This document shows, in pieces, positions 1 to 5,943 of a stretch of 8,645 nt of DNA (position 1 is its first letter; each line of letters opens with the position of its first letter). Position numbers and translations under genes: made by a program. The stretch lies in contig CAMLHQ010000112.1 of NCBI GenBank assembly GCA_946479785.1, positions 1 to 8,645 of the forward strand. The letters are read 5' to 3'. The DNA comes from an uncultured Nitrospira sp. (GTDB lineage: Bacteria > Nitrospirota > Nitrospiria > Nitrospirales > Nitrospiraceae). The notes below the pieces were generated by a model. It was not told where the DNA came from, searched no databases, and worked only from the letters and a program-made list of their open reading frames with translations.

Positions 1-5
1 AAACG

Positions 6-281
6 CTAGCTTGCGCGTGCGTCGAGCAAGACCCAGATCCCGATGGCGACAAACCCCACCCCCGCCACAAGTTTCAGCACTCGTGGCGACACGTAGAGCG
101 ACAGCTGACCACCCACCAGGACGGCAAGCAGGCTGGAGAGCACGAGAGCCGCAGAAGATGCGGCAAAGACGCCAAGCTTGCTGACATGTTGATCGGCCGC
201 GAACAAGAGCGTCGCGAGTTGCGTTTTGTCTCCAAGCTCAGCGAAAAACACCGTCACGAAAATGGGCCACAGGGTCAGCAT
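6..281 (-). CDS. TMEM165/GDT1 family (UPF0016) half-length membrane transporter
   Basis: A 91-residue membrane protein with about three hydrophobic segments (roughly residues 1-13, 33-58 and 67-87). The family signature ELGDKTQ lies at residues 15-21; the E-x-G-D-K motif forms the cation path in GDT1/TMEM165 proteins, whose characterised members move Mn2+ or Ca2+ and whose bacterial members export manganese. Full-length members carry two such motifs in six helices. This one has a single repeat, as in the short bacterial forms thought to dimerise or to be encoded as adjacent pairs; a partner gene could lie just beyond base 1. The frame is open upstream to 440, but the start at 281 is preferred: AAGGAG lies 8 bases before it, and the family homology begins there. 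Its ATG shares a base with the stop of the upstream gene (TGATG), which points to translational coupling. Substrate is inferred from the family only. Confidence 0.88.
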   Translation of the reverse strand: MLTLWPIFVTVFFAELGDKTQLATLLFAADQHVSKLGVFAASSAALVLSSLLAVLVGGQLSLYVSPRVLKLVAGVGFVAIGIWVLLDARAS

Positions 282-808
282 CAACAGGACTCCTTTGATG
301 AAGGTGAGTCTTTTCTCTTCGTCCAATAAGGCTGAGACAGGTACCAAGCATAGAGCAGCGCCAGAAGCACAAAGTTGGGAATGAGGATGGTCGGTGTCAT
401 CCATGGCCACCCGTTGAACTTCCAATTGAAGAGTGGCCATAGGACGGGGGTCGGGAAGAACGCATGCGAATGCGTGGGCACGTCAACCAGCACGTGCAGA
501 CCCCAGGCCGCAAGCTCCCAAAGCGGCTGTTTGAGGAGAAGCCACATCAAAACGAACACGATGAGAAACACAATCAAGCTATGTGTGACATTGTACAGAT
601 CGTGCACATACTGAGGGATCGAGGATTCCGGGGGTGGACCATGACTGAAATCAGGTTTGTCTTCAAGGCCGAGCGTCGCTGCCGACCACAGAATCCCGAA
701 CGAAAGGAGATCCGGTGCCAGGCCGATCATGAAGGCAAGCCAAAAACTCCATCGACTCTTTCGGCCAAAACTAATCGCGCCCCAGAGGCCGTGGGAAACA
801 ATATCCAT
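281..808 (-). CDS. YdjM/DUF457-like membrane-bound putative metal-dependent hydrolase
   Basis: A 175-residue membrane protein resembling the YdjM/DUF457 group (putative metal-dependent hydrolases of the inner membrane; function not established). It begins MDIVSHGLWG, then has GLAPDLLSFG near residues 29-38, a HDLYNVTHSL stretch at 69-78 and HVLVDVPTHS at 105-114. These give the spaced His/Asp pattern typical of the family (H6, D33, H69, H76, H105, D109, H113). Helices lie at roughly 22-45, 75-93, 98-112 and 139-158, with a basic, Ser-rich tail. The frame is open to 832, but the start at 808 is chosen because GGAGG lies 4 bases upstream and the conserved MD-x-x-x-H start follows. It overlaps the GDT1-like gene by one base (TGATG), so the two are probably one transcript. 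A link to metal handling is only a contextual guess. Confidence 0.8.
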   Translation of the reverse strand: MDIVSHGLWGAISFGRKSRWSFWLAFMIGLAPDLLSFGILWSAATLGLEDKPDFSHGPPPESSIPQYVHDLYNVTHSLIVFLIVFVLMWLLLKQPLWELAAWGLHVLVDVPTHSHAFFPTPVLWPLFNWKFNGWPWMTPTILIPNFVLLALLYAWYLSQPYWTKRKDSPSSKESC

Positions 809-836
809 GTGCCCTCCAGTCGAATGGCTCACCTAT

Positions 837-869
837 CCGGCAGGCTAACATAACAAATTACTCTGCCGG
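837..869. repeat. Inverted repeat in leader of the YdjM-like gene
   Basis: CCGGCAG at 837-843 pairs with CTGCCGG at 863-869, leaving a 19-base AT-rich interval. One further G-U pair (844/862) is possible in RNA, and bases 834-835 match 871-872 around a mismatch. It lies between the divergent YdjM-like and DUF2945 genes, on the side of the minus-strand gene and about 30 bases from its start. It could be an operator or a leader hairpin. No T-run follows, so it is not a terminator. Confidence 0.4.
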
Positions 870-892
870 CTATCTCCCCTGTGACCATCCTA

Positions 893-948
893 GGCAGGTT
901 CCCAGCTATCATCCTGTCTCTTCTTCTAGACAATTGTGGGAACCTGTC
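893..948 (+). promoter_or_regulatory. Long inverted repeat / nested hairpin just before the DUF2945 ribosome binding site
   Basis: GGCAGGTTCCCA (893-904) faces TGGGAACCTGTC (937-948). As DNA, 11 of 12 positions match; as RNA, all 12 pair with one G-U. Inside the 32-base interval a second stem, TGTCT (915-919) with AGACA (928-932), closes an 8-base pyrimidine loop. The right arm ends 4 bases before the GGAGG at 953-957 that serves the DUF2945 start at 965. No T-run follows, so it is not an intrinsic terminator. It could be a leader RNA hairpin, or a DNA operator: a TATCAT at 907-912 lying between the arms resembles a -10 box, although no well-spaced -35 box was found. Which of these it is cannot be settled from sequence alone. 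Confidence 0.55.
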
Positions 949-964
949 AAACGGAGGCATGTGG

Positions 965-1177
965 ATGAAAGACAAATTCAAAGTCGGGGATCACGTAAGT
1001 TGGAACTCTGAAGCGGGCCGTGTCCGTGGAAGGATCAAGAAGAAGATCACTTCTCCTGTCAAATTCAAGAATTACACCGTCCGTGCTTCCAAGGAAGAGC
1101 CGCAATATTTGATCAAGAGCGACAAGACCGACCACATGGCTATGCACAAAGGTGCGGCGCTCAGGAAGATTGGGTGA
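965..1177 (+). CDS. DUF2945 (Hva1/TUDOR-like) small protein
   Basis: A 70-residue basic protein matching the DUF2945 / hypervirulence-associated TUDOR-domain family: FKVGDHVSWNSEAG at residues 5-18, a KKKITSPVKFKNYTV segment at 25-39, then ASKEEPQYLIKSDKT (41-55) and a closing HKGAALRK (61-68). These are the family's usual landmarks, and the length is full for it. Members are small cytoplasmic proteins of unknown biochemical role, predicted to fold as an SH3-like barrel. The start at 965 is chosen over the ATG at 959 because GGAGG (953-957) sits 7 bases from 965 but only 1 from 959. The gene stands alone, divergent from the YdjM-like pair, and has a striking inverted repeat in its leader, suggesting regulated expression. 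The family assignment is firm; function is not. Confidence 0.9.
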   Translation: MKDKFKVGDHVSWNSEAGRVRGRIKKKITSPVKFKNYTVRASKEEPQYLIKSDKTDHMAMHKGAALRKIG

Positions 1178-1273
1178 TCTTTGACCGCTTATTCGCACAA
1201 GGCAAGCCTTTGGGCATGGCTCCAGTAGCCTTATCCTCAGATTCCGGGGGTTTCGAGATGGTAAACTGAGTTC

Positions 1274-2842
1274 GTGAATGCCGCAGGTCCTCATGCAAGA
1301 CAGTCCGAGTGGATGAGACGCGTGGCGAAAGTTGGCCTGTTGGTTCTGCTGCTGGTAGGATTGCCGCTGCTGGGCCTTGTCGTTGTCGGGCAACCGCTGG
1401 ATCGCTATCTGGAATTCCCGCCGCAAACCCGCTATGTCCAACAACCGCCGTTCTCTTGGATGGTGTTTAGCGCGCTCGCGCTCCTTATTGCGGTGTCGGT
1501 CGTCCCTTTTATCGTCCGTATGGCGACATCGCGCGTCACATCCCATGGGAACGGCCGGGCTGTTCATATGTTCCCATGGTGGGGATGGCTCGGCGCTGCT
1601 CTGACCGCCGCGTCTTGGGTGCTAGCTTGGAATCGCTTCACCTGGCTCGAGCCATTGCAGGCATTCACCTTTACCCCGTTGTGGCTCGGGTACATCCTGT
1701 TCGTCAATGCCTATACGTTGAAGCGCACGGGACGCTGCATGATGCTGGACCGGTCACGCTATTTTCTGTGGTTGTTTCCTCTCAGCGCGGCCTTCTGGTG
1801 GTTCTTTGAGTATCTGAATCGGTTCGTGCAGAACTGGTACTACCTGGGAGTGCAAGAATTCACTCCCTTGGAATATGTCCTTCACGCAACGGTACCATTT
1901 TCAACGGTGCTTCCAGCCGTGCTCGGCACCACGGAGCTGTTGTCCTCGTACCTGTGGATTGGCGCAGGGTTGGACCAGCTTCCGCCGTTTCGCAGCACAC
2001 ATGTGAAGATGGCCGGCTGGGTGATTCTCGTATGTGCGAGTGCCGGGCTGATCGGTATCGGGATCTGGCCGAGCTATCTGTTTCCGCTCGTCTGGGTGGC
2101 GCCGCTGCTGGTGATCACGTCGCTGCAGATGGTTACAGGCGAGGAGACAATTTTCTCACGCATTCCGCGGGGAGATTGGACAGCGCTGTGGTCGTCTGCG
2201 TTGGCGGCGCTGGTCTGCGGAGTCTTGTGGGAGATGTGGAACTACAAGAGCCTGTCTCACTGGCAGTATGCCATACCGTTCGTTCACCGTTTCCAGGTGT
2301 TTGAGATGCCGATCCTCGGCTATGCCGGCTATTTTCCGTTCGGGCTTGAATGTATGGCCGTCGCGCAGTTCTTCTTCCCCGAAAGTTTCCAAGAGATGAT
2401 GGTTCGTCCCTCGCAGACGAGATCATGGACGCGAAAGGAGGATTACCGCATGGTCAGACGAATTGGGTGTGGATTGTTGCTGGTGGGAACTCTGTTGAGT
2501 GCTGGCCACGGGAGTGCACAGTTGGAGATGGATCCTTCATTGGTGCCAAAAGGTTTCCTGAGCGCCAAAGATTGGCGAGGATTAAGCAAAGGGGAGCAAC
2601 AGGCTTACGCCGTTGGAGTCATCGACGGACTCGACCTTGCTTTCGCCCAGGGAAAACAGGGTATCGATCTGGGCTGGATCAATACCTGCGTGACGGGCAT
2701 GTCCTCGGAACAAGTCCGCGCTATGCTCAAATCTGAGATTGACGCGAACCCCGCAGAATTGAATCAGCTCACGGTCCACCAGGCCATGTATCGCGCGCTG
2801 AAAAAGTCCTGCCGAAAAGGACCAGAAAAGAAACTACACTGA
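1274..2842 (+). CDS. Polytopic membrane protein fused in frame to a secreted domain
   Basis: A single 522-residue frame starting at GTG 1274 (an ATG at 1313 is an alternative; neither has a convincing Shine-Dalgarno). Residues 1-370 contain about nine or ten transmembrane segments (near 18-39, 61-82, 101-119, 133-148, 163-179, 206-228, 247-265, 268-286, 303-321 and 350-368). They are rich in Trp, Tyr and Phe, with conspicuous stretches such as WWFFEYLNRFVQNWYY (175-190), LWEMWNY (318-324) and GYFPFGLEC (352-360). I do not recognise a characterised family. Residues 371-392 form a polar linker, and from Met393 the sequence looks like an independent exported protein with its own signal peptide and ribosome binding site. 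The product may therefore be a true fusion (residues 397-412 would become an extra helix) or two genes that have lost a stop; Arg387 is CGA, one transition from TGA. The gene follows DUF2945 after about 95 bases with no clear promoter. Confidence 0.75.
   Translation: MNAAGPHARQSEWMRRVAKVGLLVLLLVGLPLLGLVVVGQPLDRYLEFPPQTRYVQQPPFSWMVFSALALLIAVSVVPFIVRMATSRVTSHGNGRAVHMFPWWGWLGAALTAASWVLAWNRFTWLEPLQAFTFTPLWLGYILFVNAYTLKRTGRCMMLDRSRYFLWLFPLSAAFWWFFEYLNRFVQNWYYLGVQEFTPLEYVLHATVPFSTVLPAVLGTTELLSSYLWIGAGLDQLPPFRSTHVKMAGWVILVCASAGLIGIGIWPSYLFPLVWVAPLLVITSLQMVTGEETIFSRIPRGDWTALWSSALAALVCGVLWEMWNYKSLSHWQYAIPFVHRFQVFEMPILGYAGYFPFGLECMAVAQFFFPESFQEMMVRPSQTRSWTRKEDYRMVRRIGCGLLLVGTLLSAGHGSAQLEMDPSLVPKGFLSAKDWRGLSKGEQQAYAVGVIDGLDLAFAQGKQGIDLGWINTCVTGMSSEQVRAMLKSEIDANPAELNQLTVHQAMYRALKKSCRKGPEKKLH
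2450..2842 (+). CDS. Internal in-frame gene: secreted Rap1a/Tai-like small protein
   Basis: Within the fused frame, ATG 2450 is preceded by AAAGGAGG (2434-2441) with an ideal 8-base gap, the best ribosome binding site in the window. The predicted 130-residue product starts MVRRIGCGLLLVGTLLSA, a classic signal peptide with likely cleavage after GSA near residue 23. The mature part has GEQQAYAVGVIDGLDLA (48-64), Cys80 followed by VTGMSSEQVRAML (81-93), DANPAELNQL (98-107) and Cys121. The layout (helix with a GxxDG-like motif, Cys, VT-x-x-Q, NP, terminal Cys) resembles the Rap1a/Tai immunity-protein domain, with the two cysteines as a likely disulfide. That resemblance is from memory and is not proof of an immunity role. 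The protein is probably made independently from this start whether or not readthrough also occurs. It is listed as a nested alternative to the longer frame. Confidence 0.6.
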   Translation: MVRRIGCGLLLVGTLLSAGHGSAQLEMDPSLVPKGFLSAKDWRGLSKGEQQAYAVGVIDGLDLAFAQGKQGIDLGWINTCVTGMSSEQVRAMLKSEIDANPAELNQLTVHQAMYRALKKSCRKGPEKKLH

Positions 2843-2868
2843 GGTCATCCTGCCGGCTGGAGCATCGG

Positions 2869-2897
2869 TTGACCGCAGTGTATGCTGGGCGTAACAT
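2869..2897 (+). promoter_or_regulatory. Sigma70-type promoter for the DUF2630 gene
   Basis: TTGACC (2869-2874, 5 of 6 consensus) and TAACAT (2892-2897, 4 of 6) are separated by exactly 17 bases. Transcription would begin near 2904, giving a leader of about 40 bases before the GTG start at 2944. It lies in the only gap between the fused membrane-protein frame and the DUF2630 gene. This is the best promoter I can see in the window; it has not been tested. Confidence 0.55.
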
Positions 2898-2943
2898 AAA
2901 ATTGTAATCGTTGCGATCACATCCGCGATGGAAGGAGATTCTC

Positions 2944-3183
2944 GTGGATAATCAAGATCAGCCGGTCCTCAATCATATTCAGCGCCTTGTCGCAGAGGAA
3001 CACCAATTGTACCAGCAAGGGAAACTTCCCAAAGCCGATCGTAAGCGGCTGGAGAAAGTCCAGGTCGAACTGGATCAGTGCTGGGACCTCTTGCGTCAGC
3101 GACGTGCCCTGCGCGATGTCGGGTATAACCCGGACGAGGCGGAAGTTCGTCCGCCGCAGGTCGTTGAGAATTATGAGCAATAG
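2944..3183 (+). CDS. DUF2630 family small protein
   Basis: A 79-residue charged, helical protein of the DUF2630 family. The signature is VELDQCWDLLRQRRALRDVG at residues 41-60, preceded by HIQRLVAEEHQLY (11-23) and followed by NPDEAEVRPPQVVENY (62-77), which together match the family end to end. Function is unknown; it has no signal peptide or membrane segment, so it is presumably cytoplasmic. The frame is open upstream to 2911, but GTG 2944 is chosen because AAGGAG (2932-2937) lies 6 bases before it and the family homology begins at MDNQDQPVLNHI. It has its own promoter at 2869-2897 and is probably monocistronic, as the next gene lies 119 bases on. Small DUF proteins of this sort often sit among general stress genes, but nothing in the window proves such a role. 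Confidence 0.9.
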   Translation: MDNQDQPVLNHIQRLVAEEHQLYQQGKLPKADRKRLEKVQVELDQCWDLLRQRRALRDVGYNPDEAEVRPPQVVENYEQ

Positions 3184-3302
3184 GGCGGGGTTGGCTTGAG
3201 ATGCATGAGGTCACCACGATTTCGTGCGTTTCCCCAATCCATAGGTAGCGTTACCCTTCCGTAGGATAGCCGTCTTCCCGTGTTCCCTCGTATCATGGTC
3301 GT

Positions 3303-3962
3303 ATGAGTGCCAAACCTCCCATGGAGAGATTGGCGTTCCTCGCTACCACTGCCGCGGTGGTCAGTCTTTGCATGCAAACATCGTGTCGGCCTACGCCACG
3401 CGTTTCGGTTGATCAAGCTCCTATCAATCTGACGTCGGCCGAGTTATCAGTTCCGCAGCATGTCCGGCGCTTAGCTGTGTGGTATCCCAACACATCGGAG
3501 CAGGACGTGGCATACGGTTACAGCAGACTCGAGCAAGCTGCCTTCCAACTCAAGAGGCAGCGGTCGTGGATCAAGATCGTTGAGCGGCGCAACCTCGTGC
3601 CGTTGACGGACGAGCAGCGATTCCAGCTATCAGGGCGCATTGGGGACGACAGCGCGGTGCGAGTCGGAAAGTGGCTCGGCGCTGATAGCATGGTCGTGTT
3701 CCGGATCGACGGGCCGACTTGGAGGGAACGGTTACTCGCTCGCATGTATGGGAAGATGCCGCCCTTCGTCGTATCCAGTAAGATTATCTCGTTGGAGAGC
3801 GGCGAGGTGCTGTACCACGACATTGTGACCGCCGTGCCGGTTCCCCCGTCCGGCGAGTGGAGCGATTACGCGAGTGACTACGAATTGCACCCCGCCCTCC
3901 AATCCTCTCTCGATCATGCGCTGGAAATCGCTATTGCCCATCTTCACCACTCATTCCAGTGA
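3303..3962 (+). CDS. Exported CsgG-fold-like protein, possible lipoprotein
   Basis: A 219-residue protein with an N-terminal hydrophobic segment (residues 8-23) followed by Cys23 and Cys28. Neither cysteine has a textbook lipobox (VSLC, QTSC), so lipid anchoring is possible but uncertain. The rest resembles the CsgG / periplasmic LpoB-like fold: a beta strand RRLAVWYP (55-62), a helix, WIKIVERRNLVPLTDEQRF (89-107), a QLSGRIGDDSAVRVGKWLGA segment (108-127), DSMVVFRIDG (128-137), then VSSKIISLESGEVLYHD (157-173). The 'IVER-NL-L--EQ ... D-AV--GK-LGAD-MV' order is the familiar CsgG-type pattern. Such proteins act at the envelope, often in secretion or surface assembly, but no curli-type partners are present here. 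The start at 3303 has no clear ribosome binding site; ATG 3321 is equally possible. It converges on yajD, 20 bases away. Confidence 0.75.
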   Translation: MSAKPPMERLAFLATTAAVVSLCMQTSCRPTPRVSVDQAPINLTSAELSVPQHVRRLAVWYPNTSEQDVAYGYSRLEQAAFQLKRQRSWIKIVERRNLVPLTDEQRFQLSGRIGDDSAVRVGKWLGADSMVVFRIDGPTWRERLLARMYGKMPPFVVSSKIISLESGEVLYHDIVTAVPVPPSGEWSDYASDYELHPALQSSLDHALEIAIAHLHHSFQ

Positions 3963-3982
3963 ATTCCTCGAGGTTTTTTCGA

Positions 3983-4306
3983 TTAGGCCGCGGGTTTACG
4001 GTTCAGCAAGTCCGCGAGATGGGCGAAGGGCGTGAAGGGTCGATCTGACTCCCGGCTCGACGGCGTATTAGCCGCTGCGTCAGCCACCACATACCGCTGG
4101 TGCTCGTTGTCGTGACAATAGAGGCAGAGCAACTCCCAGTTGCTCCCGTCGGGCGGATTGTTGTTGTGGTTATGATCCTTATGATGGACGGTGAGTTGGC
4201 TCAGCTTCCTGCCGTCAAATTCACGTCCGCAGTGTGCACAGATCCACGGAAATAACTTGAGCGCGCGTTCTCGATACGTCTGCTCCGGCTGGTTACTCCG
4301 TGCCAT
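3983..4306 (-). CDS. yajD: YajD-type HNH nuclease family protein
   Basis: A 107-residue protein that closely resembles E. coli YajD along its length. After a basic N-terminal helix (YRERALKLFPW, 11-21) comes a CAHC zinc knuckle (23-26), LTVHHKDHNHNNNPPDGSNW (38-57) containing the HNH catalytic core (H41, H42 and the N/D region), and LLCLYCHDNEH (59-69), whose C61 and C64 complete the zinc site. The C-terminal FTPFAHLADLLNRK tail matches the PFADL ending of YajD. HNH proteins of this type are predicted metal-dependent nucleases; YajD's biological role is not established. The start at 4306 is supported by GGAGG 5 bases upstream. It is minus-strand, convergent with the CsgG-like gene, and its leader carries a compact palindrome at 4322-4338 a few bases before the ribosome binding site. 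Confidence 0.93.
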   Translation of the reverse strand: MARSNQPEQTYRERALKLFPWICAHCGREFDGRKLSQLTVHHKDHNHNNNPPDGSNWELLCLYCHDNEHQRYVVADAAANTPSSRESDRPFTPFAHLADLLNRKPAA

Positions 4307-4321
4307 GCGAGCCTCCGTGAG

Positions 4322-4338
4322 GGTGGCGACTCGTCACC
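4322..4338. repeat. Compact palindrome in the yajD leader
   Basis: GGTGGCG (4322-4328) pairs with CGTCACC (4332-4338) around a 3-base loop, with one mismatch in DNA that becomes a G-U pair in one RNA orientation. On the transcribed (minus) strand it lies about 5 bases upstream of the yajD GGAGG. It could be an operator or a leader hairpin influencing ribosome access. Confidence 0.4.
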
Positions 4339-4354
4339 GGGATATTTTACAGAA

Positions 4355-4403
4355 GGCTTCGAAAGCCCGCCACGCACCGAGAAATGGTTCCTGGAACCGT
4401 TTC
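4355..4403. repeat. Two palindromes between the proline-rich gene and yajD
   Basis: A 23-base near-perfect palindrome occupies 4381-4403: GAAATGGTTC, CTG, GAACCGTTTC, giving a 10-base stem with one wobble or mismatch. It begins 8 bases beyond the stop of the minus-strand proline-rich gene. A smaller one, GGCTT-CGA-AAGCC, lies at 4355-4367. Read on the minus strand they follow the upstream gene as terminators would, but neither is followed by a T-run, so a Rho-independent terminator is not supported. They may instead be 3'-end stabilising hairpins or protein-binding sites. Confidence 0.45.
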
Positions 4404-4411
4404 ATATCCCA

Positions 4412-4840
4412 TCATCGGTTTCCACCTGTCATGGGAGCCGCCGGCGGTAGCGGTTGGAGGGGTTGGATCGCGTCCGCCGGGTCGCGCCGATTCAGATAAT
4501 CGCGGAGACTATCTATGGGAACCATCGTCGGATCGAGAATCGAATCCGAGGGGACATAGTGGGGGCGAGGCTTCGCCAAATCAGGTAAGCCCGTGATGCT
4601 TCCTGCCCCCAGCGCTGAGCCAGTGGACCCGGGAAAGGGAAGGCTTTCCAGCGACGACCCGCTACTCATTCCGGGCCTTTCGCACCTGCCAGAGAGTTGC
4701 TGTTGCTGCAGGGAGCTACACCGGCTGAGCTGCGCCTGCGCAGGACTTTCCCATGTGACGAAGAAGATCAACCCGATCATGATTGTCAATCCACTGAGAA
4801 CAGCCTGAGTATGAATTGTCCTGTGGCGAGAGTGCGTCAT
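4412..4840 (-). CDS. Exported proline-rich hypothetical protein
   Basis: A 142-residue protein I do not recognise. Residues 1-11 are basic, 14-29 are hydrophobic (LSGLTIMIGLIFFVTW region), and SPAQAQ at 32-37 gives a likely signal-peptidase cleavage after AQA (residue 36). The mature part of about 106 residues is low-complexity and rich in Ser, Gly, Pro and Leu, with two cysteines (41 and 53) in a Gln-rich stretch that could form a disulfide. Its C-terminal third contains SILDPTMVPIDSLRDYLNRR (100-119) followed by a proline-rich tail (QPLQPLPPAAP). It is probably a periplasmic or surface protein with disordered segments. GGAGG 5 bases before the ATG at 4840 supports the start. It is on the same strand as yajD, but the 105-base gap with palindromes argues against tight coupling. 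Confidence 0.68.
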   Translation of the reverse strand: MTHSRHRTIHTQAVLSGLTIMIGLIFFVTWESPAQAQLSRCSSLQQQQLSGRCERPGMSSGSSLESLPFPGSTGSALGAGSITGLPDLAKPRPHYVPSDSILDPTMVPIDSLRDYLNRRDPADAIQPLQPLPPAAPMTGGNR

Positions 4841-5110
4841 GGCAACCTCCCGTGTGAGTTGCGAAGAGCTTTATTCTACTCCTTGTGGGCGACATGAAGC
4901 CACTCACGGTGCTCGGGGGCATCAAATTTCGTAAGAAATCATAGCGCCTCCTTCTCCAAACACAGCTCGATTTATTAGGCACTTCGGCGTATCCTCTTGG
5001 ACGTCAAAAACACCGGACCGCGAGGCTATCCAAAGAAAATACCACGCGTGTGCAAGCTCCATAGATTCGGGCCGGAGTACGAATTCCAGTAGTTCGAACG
5101 TGGAGGGGAG

Positions 5111-5923
5111 ATGTCTATGCCGACTATTCACATCAACGGTATTGCCCTTCATTATCGAGAGTCGGGAAACCCGGATAATCCGACGATTGTGTTCGCCCCT
5201 TCGCTGATTTGGGGCGGAGATGCTTTCAATGAGCTGCTGACAGAGGTCGCGAAGGATTTTCACCTCGTGACGGTTGACATCCATGGTCATGGTCTAAGCG
5301 GATATCGGGACGCCATGACACTTGAGGAGATGACGGAAGATTTTTATCTTTTGTTGGGGAAACTGAACTTGGAGAAACCCGTGTGGTTCGGATGTTCGAT
5401 CGGCGGAATGATCGGCATGCGTCTGGCGCTTGCGCATCCCGACGCTATTGATTCGCTCGTACTGATGGCGACGAGTGCGCGTCCCGATCCTTCAACGATT
5501 AAAGCGCCGACTCTGCACCTGTGGAAAATGTTTCGAGACGGACACCGCGAAGACATTGCCGATTCTGCGATGAAATTGTTCTTTGCGGCCGGGACCTACA
5601 AAGCCCGACCGGAACTGATTGCGAAATGCAGAACCGAGCTTGTGTCCACGAAAGACGCTACTGGAATGTTTGCCGCGGCACTTGCGTCATTCAATCGCTC
5701 AGACATTAGCAGCGAAATCCACCGGATCAAGACCAGGACGCTTGTCATTGCAGGGCGTGAGGATCTGGCGGCCACGCCCGCACACGCTGACTTTATCGCT
5801 GCGCAAATTCCAAACGCGGAGTTGAAAATTATCGAAGATGCCAGTCATCTGGCGGGGATCGAAAAGCCTTCCGAAATTGCCAAGCTGGTACGCGACTTTC
5901 TTAGCAGGACCGCTGCCGCCTAG
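5111..5923 (+). CDS. Alpha/beta-fold hydrolase
   Basis: A 270-residue cytoplasmic alpha/beta hydrolase of full family length with no signal peptide. All catalytic landmarks are visible: the DIHGHGLSGY turn (56-65), the nucleophile elbow GCSIGG with Ser96 (94-99), the acid Asp218 in AGREDLAATP (214-223), and the base His246 in DASHLAGIEKP (243-253). The N-terminal YRESGNPDNPTIVFAPSLIW strand-and-loop (15-34) carries the oxyanion-hole region. The overall pattern resembles the 3-oxoadipate enol-lactonase / BioH-like branch, but the substrate cannot be assigned; no aromatic-catabolism partners are present. A purine-rich GGAGGGGAG runs directly into ATG 5111; ATG 5117, 6 bases beyond that run, is an equally plausible start. 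It converges with the next gene across 20 bases. The region 4841-5110 upstream holds no promoter I can defend. Confidence 0.9.
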   Translation: MSMPTIHINGIALHYRESGNPDNPTIVFAPSLIWGGDAFNELLTEVAKDFHLVTVDIHGHGLSGYRDAMTLEEMTEDFYLLLGKLNLEKPVWFGCSIGGMIGMRLALAHPDAIDSLVLMATSARPDPSTIKAPTLHLWKMFRDGHREDIADSAMKLFFAAGTYKARPELIAKCRTELVSTKDATGMFAAALASFNRSDISSEIHRIKTRTLVIAGREDLAATPAHADFIAAQIPNAELKIIEDASHLAGIEKPSEIAKLVRDFLSRTAAA

Positions 5924-5943
5924 CCGCGGAGGTCGGCGTTCTC

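Noticed and set aside
375..853. Plus-strand frames opposite the YdjM-like gene
   Set aside because: They are antisense to a well-supported membrane protein gene, with Arg/Cys/His-rich low-quality translations.
897..944. GGAACC arms as outward-facing ECF sigma factor -35 boxes
   Set aside because: No GTC- or TC-type -10 element occurs at proper spacing on the minus side, and on the plus side the -10 would fall on the start codon.
1181..1209. TTGACC as a promoter for the fused membrane-protein frame
   Set aside because: The -35 box is good, but nothing resembling a -10 box lies 16-18 bases downstream.
947..1567. Minus-strand 206-codon frame across DUF2945 and the start of the membrane protein
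   Set aside because: It overlaps two supported plus-strand genes and has a biased Arg/Gln/His composition typical of an antisense frame.
3960..3985. CCTCGAGG followed by six T residues between the CsgG-like gene and yajD
   Set aside because: The palindrome has no room for a loop (only a 2-bp stem remains), so it does not make a credible intrinsic terminator.
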